A program made the position numbers and the translations under genes. From assembly GCA_964491915.1 (NCBI GenBank), contig CAZBHS010000003.1, positions 1 to 64,000 on the forward strand: DNA of 64,000 bases. The letters run 5' to 3'. Every line of letters starts with the position of its first letter. Position 1 is the first letter of the stretch. This document shows positions 25,264 through 32,700 of this stretch, in pieces. The notes under the pieces were generated by a model, which worked only from the letters and a program-made list of their open reading frames with translations, ran no database searches and was not told the DNA's origin. The DNA is from JAHELQ01 sp964491915 (GTDB taxonomy: Bacteria > Acidobacteriota > Aminicenantia > UBA2199).

Positions 25264-25707
25264 TTACTGGATGGCCAATTTGATCTTGCAGCGTTTGGTC
25301 GGTTCCGCGGTTTTTTCCCAGGGCCGTACCAATTTTAGATTGATGTGGGTGTCGCCGGATGCCAATGAATGGAACTGCAGATATTCAAAGCCTGAAGCCC
25401 CGAGCAGCGGCTGCTTGTCCGACAGCATCTCCTCGACATCCTCTTCATCCAACTTACCTTTGAATTTCAATTTGCCCTCATCCAGCTTGCCGTCGATCTC
25501 CCAGCTATAGCCGCTGGTGATGTTCGACTTGATCTTCAAGATGAAGTTCTCGCCGTTTTTGACCGCTATCTGCACCTCCGGTTTTTCCGGGATGGTGATG
25601 ATGACAGGTTCCTGGTTGTCGTTTCCTTCGATGGTTGTCATAAAGCTCCCCAAAAACAACAGTGAGAAGATAATCGCTACTGAGGTTAGAAACTTGTTTA
25701 CTTTCAT
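25264..25707 (-). CDS. Chagasin-like (I42) cysteine protease inhibitor, exported
   Basis: 147 aa. A signal peptide (about residues 6-25) precedes an immunoglobulin-like domain with the three inhibitor loops of the I42 family: Asn-Ile-Thr-Ser-Gly-Tyr-Ser-Trp (usual NPTTGYxW), a Gly-rich loop near Gly-Ala-Ser-Gly-Phe, and Val-Arg-Pro-Trp-Glu. Chagasins block papain-type proteases by inserting these loops in the active site. The gene lies between two secreted cysteine peptidases and its promoter shares a motif with the papain gene, so it probably guards the cell against them. A small hairpin (25248-25265) overlaps its stop codon and may act as a weak terminator. Confidence 0.85.
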   Translation of the reverse strand: MKVNKFLTSVAIIFSLLFLGSFMTTIEGNDNQEPVIITIPEKPEVQIAVKNGENFILKIKSNITSGYSWEIDGKLDEGKLKFKGKLDEEDVEEMLSDKQPLLGASGFEYLQFHSLASGDTHINLKLVRPWEKTAEPTKRCKIKLAIQ

Positions 25708-25854
25708 TTTAGCGTCCCTCTTCTATGGATTTAATTTTGTTACCAAACCCAATATAGCAGAAACCCCGCCTCTTTTGAAGTGGGTTTCGCGTTTTTTCCA
25801 ATAAAGCTAAATTTTTAAGTCGAATATCAATTTTACGGGCATCGTTACAAATCT

Positions 25855-25883
25855 ACTTTACAGAAGCCCCAAACCGAAGTCAA
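25855..25883 (-). promoter_or_regulatory. Promoter of chagasin gene with shared upstream motif
   Basis: Minus strand: TTGACT (25878-25883), 17-bp spacer, TAAAGT (25855-25860). The bases just upstream of the -35 (ACAACTT ... GCA, up to about 25902) are nearly identical to those of the papain-gene promoter at 27043-27071. The predicted leader is about 140 bases. The rest of the 361-base gap 25708-26068 holds only this promoter and the terminator below. Confidence 0.65.
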
Positions 25884-25996
25884 TGCAACTGAAGTTGTAA
25901 ATTAGGGAGTATCCGGTTTTGGGGAGATACAACTATCGGCGTATCCCGGCTGGTGGAAAAGATGGGAGTGGAAACTGAAGGGAATTGGAACGGTAT

Positions 25997-26030
25997 AAAA
26001 AAAAACCCCGCCTCGCGAAAGGCGGGGTTT
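25997..26030 (-). terminator. Intrinsic terminator after papain-type protease gene
   Basis: An 11-bp stem (AAACCCCGCCT at 26003-26013 and its complement at 26020-26030) with a 6-base loop, followed on the minus strand by a run of T. It ends the transcript of the gene stopping at 26069. Confidence 0.9.
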
Positions 26031-26068
26031 AAATCACTTATAATTGCTGTGTAGTCAAGCGGGAAGAA

Positions 26069-26971
26069 TTAGTAGGTCAAATAGTTGCCGCCGTAACCAA
26101 TGTTACTGCAACCATATTCGATCCACATATAGCCACTTTCGCCCCAGCCGGTGCCCCAGGAGTTTTTCATTTTCCAGGCGCCGGAACCGGCGTTATCATC
26201 CCAACCAACCAGGATGACCGCGTGGTTCACGGCCGCGGTGCTGTTATAGTTGAACACGCCGCCGCTATAGGCCTGGAAGTAACTGGTAACTGTCACTGCG
26301 CAGGATACGGCGCCGTAATTCACGATGGCTGCTTTGATGGCGGATTCTCTTGTAGCGGAGCCTTCGCCGGTGGCGATGTAAACCGCGGGGCAATATACGC
26401 AAGGAAGGTCGGCCGCTTTGTAGCGGAAGCAAGATTCGAGGGTTGCGCCATAATCCAGATAATAATCATTGGCGAACCAACCGCCGTTGCAACCCCAACC
26501 ATCGGTGTTGCAGGATACGAGCCACTGCTCCGACAGGTCTGTGGAGATGCCCTCTTTCAGCAGTACGTGTTCGAACATGCCGGCTGTGGAGAACGCCCAG
26601 CAAGAACCGCAGCTACCCTGGTTTTTGACACTGGTGCAGGCGGCTACATAATAGTCCGGCTGCGGAACCGGTTTTACCTGGACCTGGGAGATGGGCTGGT
26701 TGCCGATCGCTTTCGCCATATCGGGACGGAAGTTGCAAAGCTGGTCGATGGAATACTGCATGGCGGGGTTGTGGTCTACGCTGAAGGTATAGCCATTGGC
26801 TACGATATCACGGCGCATCTGGTCCATTTTAAAACCATTCTCGGCTCTTTTTTCAAATACATTGAGCTCATTGACTCTTTCCCTGGCGTTCAGGGAGGGG
26901 ATAAATACCATCGATGCCACGACAACACCGACGAACAATACTAGTAAAGAAATTTTGGTAAATTTTTTCAT
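26069..26971 (-). CDS. Secreted papain-family (C1A) cysteine protease
   Basis: 300 aa. A signal peptide (about residues 5-26) and a short propeptide (to about residue 105) precede the papain core. Catalytic Cys124 lies in Gly-Ser-Cys-Gly-Ser-Cys-Trp-Ala-Phe, the His in Val-Asn-His-Ala-Val, and the Asn in Lys-Asn-Ser-Trp-Gly-Thr-Gly-Trp-Gly, the complete C1A signature with the Gln oxyanion residue in Asn-Gln-Gly. It should be an extracellular endopeptidase. AGGAGG lies 5 bases before the ATG. It has its own promoter and terminator and is followed by the chagasin gene, its likely inhibitor. Confidence 0.95.
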   Translation of the reverse strand: MKKFTKISLLVLFVGVVVASMVFIPSLNARERVNELNVFEKRAENGFKMDQMRRDIVANGYTFSVDHNPAMQYSIDQLCNFRPDMAKAIGNQPISQVQVKPVPQPDYYVAACTSVKNQGSCGSCWAFSTAGMFEHVLLKEGISTDLSEQWLVSCNTDGWGCNGGWFANDYYLDYGATLESCFRYKAADLPCVYCPAVYIATGEGSATRESAIKAAIVNYGAVSCAVTVTSYFQAYSGGVFNYNSTAAVNHAVILVGWDDNAGSGAWKMKNSWGTGWGESGYMWIEYGCSNIGYGGNYLTY

Positions 26972-27042
26972 GAAGGCCTCCTGATAAGGTTTAGTTTCTC
27001 GTTAAAAAAAAGATTTCCCTGATAATTATTTATCATTTTAAC

Positions 27043-27071
27043 AATTTACACAACCACCACCGGAAAGTCAA
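27043..27071 (-). promoter_or_regulatory. Promoter of papain-type protease gene with shared upstream motif
   Basis: Minus strand: TTGACT (27066-27071), 17-bp spacer, TAAATT (27043-27048). The sequence from the -35 box outward (GCATTGACTT preceded by ACAACTT at a fixed distance, to about 27086) matches the chagasin-gene promoter at 25855-25902. The shared block suggests one activator or one sigma factor controls both protease and inhibitor. Confidence 0.65.
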
Positions 27072-27106
27072 TGCGCCGAAAGTTGTATATTTGGTTGTAT
27101 GCTTCG

Positions 27107-27152
27107 CACGGACGGACTTTCACGGACTGACACGGACTGGCACGGACGCTAC
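27107..27152 (+). repeat. CACGGAC 10-bp-phased repeat array, copy 1
   Basis: CACGGAC or a close form starts at 27107, 27121, 27131 and 27141; the last three are exactly 10 bp apart. The array ends in ACGCTACGCG. Almost the same array recurs at 27586-27630. No gene overlaps it. Confidence 0.8.
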
Positions 27153-27242
27153 GCGCGGGGTGTTTGGGGTGGGGTGTTGTTTTTTAGAGTGTAAACGTCT
27201 GGGGTTGGGGGTTAGATTGGTGGAGGAAGGGGGGATCGGGTA

Positions 27243-27494
27243 GTGATGGAGGCGGGGCTAACTGGAATTGGTCTGTTTCCAGGTGGAATGGGGCCGGCGC
27301 TATCTGGAAGTGGTCCAATGCCGACAGTCATTGGTCTATTTCCAGGTGGGCTTGAATCTTTTCCAGGTGGAGTCGGGGTTACTCTAGTTGGCATTGGGGT
27401 TATTCCAGGTGGCATTGGGGTTACTCCAGGTGGAAGCGATGGTATTACTGGTGGAAAAGGGGGTACTTCAGGTGGAATTGGGAGGGTTGCCTAA
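27243..27494. repeat. Degenerate 21-bp G-rich tandem repeat, unlikely to be a gene
   Basis: Units of about 21 bp resembling GGCATTGGGGTTATTCCAGG repeat through this stretch, cleanest at about 27390-27432. An 83-codon frame on the plus strand translates to Gly/Ile/Val/Pro repeats, and the minus strand gives Pro-rich repeats. It has no ribosome site and no non-repetitive part, so I treat it as repeat DNA. It lies between two CACGGAC arrays. Confidence 0.6.
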
Positions 27495-27585
27495 AAGGCG
27501 TTGAAGACGCAACAATCGTCTAATACTATATCACAAGGTTATGGTGGTTGTCAAGGGGGGGGACTTATTTTTAGAAGAGAGTTAA

Positions 27586-27630
27586 CACGGACTTTCACGG
27601 ACTTTCACGGACGGGCACGGACGCTACGCG
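27586..27630 (+). repeat. CACGGAC 10-bp-phased repeat array, copy 2
   Basis: CACGGAC starts at 27586, 27596, 27606 and 27616, exactly 10 bp apart, followed by the same ACGCTACGCG end as copy 1. It is an imperfect direct repeat of 27107-27152 about 475 bp away. Confidence 0.85.
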
Positions 27631-27721
27631 TGGGGGGATTTTGGGGGGGCTTTCTTTTGGGGCTTGCGCTTTTTTTTGTGGGGGGGGGGTGTTTTGGGTG
27701 CTCGTGGGATTCGGGGGGGGT

Positions 27722-27786
27722 GTCCGTGTTGGTCCGTGTTGGTCCGTGTGTCCGTGTTGGTCTGTGTTTGTCCGTGTCAGTCCGTG
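27722..27786 (-). repeat. Inverted CACGGAC array upstream of serine hydrolase
   Basis: GTCCGTG, the complement of CACGGAC, occurs at 27722, 27732, 27742, 27750, 27770 and 27780, with a variant at 27760; most steps are 8-10 bp. It can pair with the forward array at 27586-27622 to form a long hairpin enclosing a G-run-rich loop (27631-27720). The stretch from 27495 to 27866 shows no convincing gene. Confidence 0.8.
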
Positions 27787-27866
27787 TTTCTTTCGCTTTT
27801 CACCTTGACTTTGGGGTGGGGAGTTTTTAAAATAGTGGTGTGAATCAAGGAAAATTGGAGGAACGA

Positions 27867-29396
27867 GTGCGTCTTAAGAGCAGACTTTTAATAATCTTTT
27901 GTATTGTTTTTGGACTATTATGTGTGTCCGAAGGCCCGTTGGCGTGGGCTCAGGACGAAGCGGTTGTAGATGGAAGCGAGGCTGCGGTGGAGCCGTTTTT
28001 GACGGCGGATACGGTGAAGAAGCTGGAGCTTTATGTCGAGAGGCAGATGGCGGCCGCTAAAATTCCCGGATTGGCGGTGACGATTGTCAAAGGGGACAAG
28101 ACCGAATATATCAAGGGCTTCGGATTGGCGGACCGTGAGAAGAAGGTGGCGGTAACTCCGAAGACATTGTTTGAGTTGGGGTCCACCAGTAAGGCGTTTA
28201 CGGCGTTGGCAGTATTGAAACTGGCGAGCGAGGGGAAGCTGGATCTGAAAGATCCGGTGTCCAGGTACTTGCCCTGGTTCAAGGTCAGTTACAAAGGGGA
28301 GGCTGTGAACATCTCCATCGGGCAATTTTTGCACCAAACCAGCGGTATTCCGTTTGAGACCATCGGCGACATCCCGGTGGCGTCTGGAGCGGACGCTCTG
28401 GAAGAGACGGTCAAGACATTGGTGGGGGAGCGGCTGATGTTCCCGCCGGGCATGAAGTTTTTCTACGCCACCATCAATTACGACGTGTTGGGCCTGGTGA
28501 TCCAGACCATCTCGGGCATGCCGTATGAGGACTACATGAAGCGGGAGATACTGGAGCCTCTGGGACTCGACCAGACCGTGATGTTCCGCTCCAAAGGGCG
28601 GGAGAAAGGAATGGCGTCGGGCTATAAAGTGGAATTCGACCAAATCGAATATTTTGACGCGCCGGAATACCGGGGCAACACCCCCGCCGGTTATGTGATC
28701 ACCAATGCGGAGGATATGGCCCGCTGGTTGAAGATCCAGATGGGGACCATCGAGCTGGAATCGTTTGATGGGGAATTGGTCAAAAAATCCCATTCCCCCA
28801 ATCCCGGCGGCTTTGACTCGCCGTATGCCAAAGGTTGGTTCCTGTACAAACGGATCGGCGCCATCGGCCATGGGGGTAACAATCCTAATTTTTCTTCGTT
28901 TATCCTGTTCAAACCGGAGCTGAACACCGGCGTGGCGGTGTTGGCGAATTTGAGTTCCAGTACGGTGACGCCTTTGGCCATGAATCTGATGCGGATTATC
29001 GAAGGGCAGGAGGCGCGGGTCTCGAATCGCGACCAGAACATGCAATTCGACCGCTTGTCCATCATGATCATCTACGGTGTGTTGGGAATCGCGGCGGTGT
29101 TTTTCCTGTTGTTTATCTTCTTTTTCGCGGGCTTTCGTAAAAAACGGCGGGCCTTCGACTTGAGGGGATTCAAGGGGATGATTCTGTTCGTATTCATCAC
29201 CCTGGCGTTTTTAGCCGTCGAGTTCGCCCTCTTCAATTTGCCGGCTTTGATCTACGCGCCTCTGCCATGGGCCTTTATCCAGGTCTGGATGCCGGTGTCG
29301 TTTATCTACGCGGTGTTGGCCCTCGGCGGATTGATGGCTGTGATTTATATTTACACATTGTTGAAGATCTATTTCCCGCGGTCCCGCAAAGCGTAG
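27867..29396 (+). CDS. Beta-lactamase-fold serine hydrolase with C-terminal membrane anchor
   Basis: 509 aa from GTG 27867, chosen for TGGAGG 5 bases upstream; a GTG at 27840 is in frame but unsupported. A signal peptide (about residues 5-26) is followed by the class C beta-lactamase-like core: Ser-Thr-Ser-Lys nucleophile motif, Tyr-Ala-Thr in place of the usual Tyr-Ser-Asn, and Gly-His-Gly-Gly. The C-terminal 110 residues contain three transmembrane helices (about residues 405-430, 440-462 and 468-500), so the catalytic domain is held at the outer face of the membrane. It is a distant paralogue of the hydrolase at 11741, which instead ends in a soluble barrel. Substrate is unknown. Whether the changed second motif affects activity cannot be told here. 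Confidence 0.85.
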   Translation: MRLKSRLLIIFCIVFGLLCVSEGPLAWAQDEAVVDGSEAAVEPFLTADTVKKLELYVERQMAAAKIPGLAVTIVKGDKTEYIKGFGLADREKKVAVTPKTLFELGSTSKAFTALAVLKLASEGKLDLKDPVSRYLPWFKVSYKGEAVNISIGQFLHQTSGIPFETIGDIPVASGADALEETVKTLVGERLMFPPGMKFFYATINYDVLGLVIQTISGMPYEDYMKREILEPLGLDQTVMFRSKGREKGMASGYKVEFDQIEYFDAPEYRGNTPAGYVITNAEDMARWLKIQMGTIELESFDGELVKKSHSPNPGGFDSPYAKGWFLYKRIGAIGHGGNNPNFSSFILFKPELNTGVAVLANLSSSTVTPLAMNLMRIIEGQEARVSNRDQNMQFDRLSIMIIYGVLGIAAVFFLLFIFFFAGFRKKRRAFDLRGFKGMILFVFITLAFLAVEFALFNLPALIYAPLPWAFIQVWMPVSFIYAVLALGGLMAVIYIYTLLKIYFPRSRKA

Positions 29397-29411
29397 GGAT
29401 CGCGCGCCTGT

Positions 29412-29437
29412 CGCCCCGGAGTGTCCGGTCCGGGGCG
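29412..29437 (+). terminator. GC-rich hairpin after serine hydrolase, terminator-like
   Basis: An 8-bp stem CGCCCCGG / CCGGGGCG (29412-29419 and 29430-29437) with a 10-base loop lies 15 bases after the stop codon. No T-run follows, so it may be a weak or factor-assisted terminator. Confidence 0.45.
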
Positions 29438-29490
29438 GCGATGATAAAAATTGTTACTATTGGAGAGATGTCAGGATAAGGAACTGGTAT

Positions 29491-29796
29491 TGTTATAATT
29501 AGAGGGGAGCATAACCTCGCGCGGTTTCAGTATCCGGCATGATTGAGCGAAATAACCTCATAACGTTGAAATGGCCCGTCCGGTAACCATTTTAGCCATT
29601 TACCTTGAATGGCTACTATGATAAAAAATATAGTGAACGGGAAGTATTCTCGCTGCCCATAAAATTGTGTTTTGATACCGGAATGTTTCCTGTTCCGGAA
29701 GTCCTGCTCCTGTTTTTAGTTCTTTTAGCCCTATAGAGCGCCCGGCCTATCATTAATCCGGATAGTGTTTTGGAATAATTTGCGAGGCAAAAAGCA
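29491..29796 (+). promoter_or_regulatory. Extended -10 promoter and structured leader of the NRPS operon
   Basis: TGTTATAAT (29491-29499) is a perfect extended -10 element; no good -35 is seen. The leader to the NRPS start would be about 290 bases. It holds a hairpin with an 8-bp stem (TAGCCATT 29593-29600 with AATGGCTA 29608-29615) whose left arm can instead pair with AATGGC at 29570-29575, and another hairpin CCGGAA / TTCCGG (29678-29683 and 29693-29698). No known riboswitch is recognised. Confidence 0.45.
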
Positions 29797-32700
29797 ATGA
29801 TCATGCAAAAAATTGAGAAGAGGAATGTCCAGGGTATTCACTCCCTTACCCCATTACAAGAAGGCTTACTGTATCATTATCTGAAAAATCCAGGAGAGGG
29901 GTATGTGGAGCAATTGACGCTCTATGTCGAAGGCCCGGTGGAGATCGAGACCTTCTGGGAAGCGTGGGATGGTGTGGCGCGGGCCAACGAGGCGTTGCGC
30001 ACGGTGTTTCGCTGGGAAGAGGTGGATCATCCGGTGCAGGTGGTTCTCAAAGACCATTGCCCGAGCCGGAAGTTCGAAGATCTTTCGTCGCTTAGAGAGG
30101 ATGATGTGTTGCCGCGGCTCCAACAGGCCAAAGGGGAATTGCGGGACCCGGCGGCGTTGATGGCGGGCGTGCCGTTCAAGGTGGCATTGTTCAAGACCGG
30201 CGAAGGGGCGTTCGAGATTGTCATCACCCATCATCACATTCTCTACGACGGCTGGAGCAACGGCATCCTGTTGCGGCAATTTCTGGAGGCCTACGGTTTG
30301 CCGGCTAAGGGCGGGGCTGTGGAAGAGACGGCTAAACCGGGGTTTTCCTCGTTTGTCCAATGGTGTCTGGGACAGGACCGGGAGGCGCAGAAGAGATATT
30401 GGGATGGGTATTTGCAGGGATTGGAACGGGACCACCTGGAATTCCGGTTGGCCGGTTCAACCGGCGAACCGGGGGATAACGCCGGGAGCCGGCGGTTGAC
30501 AATTCCGCTGGATGCCGCGCTTGTCCGGGATCTGCGGGACTATTCCCGGCGGCGGTCCGTGACGGCGGCGGCTTTGTTCTACACTGCCTGGGGCCTGGTA
30601 TTGCAACAAATGAATAGCCGGCGGAGCGTTGTCTTCGGCACCACGGTGTCCGGCAGGCGCGGGGATCTGGAGGGAGTGGAAGAGATTGTCGGGTTGTGCA
30701 TCAACACGATACCGTTACGCTTTGATTCAGGGCGGGATGTGCCGGTGGCGGAGGCGTTGGAGCGGGTGGCGCTGGACCTGCGGCAGCGGCAGCCGTTCGA
30801 GAATGCCGCGATGGAGGGCGAACTCTTCGATACCATCGTGGTGGTGGAGAATTATCCGTTGGACCTCGAGGCTCTGGGGGGCGACGGGGCTTCGCCGTTG
30901 AAGATCCGGCGCTACGAGTTTGTGGAGGCGACCCATTATGATCTGACGGTGTGTGTGCGCTTGCTTCAAGAGGGGACGCTCCTGGAATTACTCTACTCCG
31001 ACGCGCGATTCGACGGCCGGTCGGTCTCCAAACTGGGGGCGCGGTTGACCACCGTGTTGCGGCGGATGATGGACGACCCGTCGCGGGCGTTGGGACGCTT
31101 GAATATCGCCGGCGATGATGAGCGGGATGTCGTGCTGCGGCGGCTCAACCGGGTGGACGATGCGGATCCGGGGGTAAAAAAAGATTTATTGACGCAATTT
31201 TACCAGGACGCGAAGCGTCATCCCTCCCGCATGGCGCTGGTGGGAGCCGAAATGGTCTGCGCGGATGTAGGGGTGACCTATGGAGAGTTGCGGCAGCGGG
31301 TATCGGCTATGGCGGCGGCGTTGAAACAGCGGGGCATCGGGCCGGGACACATTGCGGCGGTGAAGATGGAGCCGTCGGTGGAGTTGGTGATGGCGGTGTA
31401 CGGAGTCCTCTCTGTTGGAGCGGCTTACTTGCCTTTGGCGCCCTCCCTTCCCGAAGCTCGCAGCGATTATATTCTGGCGGATTGCGGTGTCGAGCTGGTG
31501 GTGGACGACGTGACGGCGGCGGGGATTGTAGGGTGCGATGCCGGAGCGGCGGTGTTCGAGCCGGTGATGGAACCGGCGGCTCCGGCCTATGTCATCTACA
31601 CCTCGGGATCGACGGGCACCCCCAAAGGGGTGCTGGTGGAGCGGCGGGCGGTGGCCAATACATTGGGGGCGTTGGCTGCGCGGTATCCGGTGGAAGCCGG
31701 CGATGTGGTGTGCTTCAAGACTTCGTTTATGTTCGATGTGTCGGTGACGGAGCTCTTCGGTTGGTGCTGGGGCTCCGGGATGTTGGCAATCGTGGGGACC
31801 GGCGTGGCCAAAGATCCGGCGGCGCTGGCCAGGGCGGTGAGACGGTGGGGTGTGACCCATTTGAATTTTGTCCCGTCGATGTTCAATCTGTTTTTGGATG
31901 CAATTGACGAGGGGAATCGCAATTGTCTGCGCAGTCTCAAGTATATCTTTTTAGCCGGCGAAGCGGTCCTGCCGGAGATGGTGATGACGTTCCGGCGGTT
32001 GAAGACGAAGATACAACTGGAAAATATTTATGGCCCCACCGAGGCGGCGGTCTATGCTTCATGGTATGGGTTGGAGCAATGGCGGCGGCCGCAGGGGCCT
32101 CCTATCGGCGGTCCGTTGCCGGGGGTGTCGCTGGTGGTGTTGGATCATTGGGGACGGGTGCAACCGGACGGCGTGGCGGGGGAGCTTCATATCGGCGGTC
32201 TGGGATTGGCGCGGGGCTATGTCAATCAACCGCTATTGACGGCGCGACGGTTTGCCCGTTATGAAGAGACGGGGGAGAGGCTGCTCTACAAAACCGGCGA
32301 TCTGGCGCGGGTGAACCGCGACGGCGAGATCGAGTTTTTGGGGCGCGTCGATGACCAGGTGAAGATTCGCGGCTTCCGCGTCGAATTGGGGGAAATTCAG
32401 AACGGACTCTTGCGCCACCCGGCGGTCAAAGAGGCGGCGGTACGGGCTCTGGACGTTGGGGATGGGGAGCTGAAGTTGTGCGCCTATGTGGCGGCGGCTG
32501 AGGAAGAAGGGGTCGATGAAGGGGATGTGCGCGCATTTTTATCTGAAACATTGCCGGACTATATGATTCCGGCGAATTTTACCTTTCTGGAACGGCTGCC
32601 CCAAACCGCGGGCGGCAAGATCGATCTCGAGCGGTTGCCCCCGCCGGCGGCGGCTGCGGCGAATCCCGCCTCAAAGGGAGAGGAACCTCTCGATGATCTG

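Noticed and set aside
27107..27786. CRISPR array
   Set aside because: The repeat unit is 7 bp with 3-bp gaps and there are no unique 30-40-bp spacers or cas genes.
27501..27830. 109-codon plus-strand frame in the repeat region
   Set aside because: It translates G-runs and CACGGAC repeats, has no ribosome site, and stops just before the real hydrolase start.
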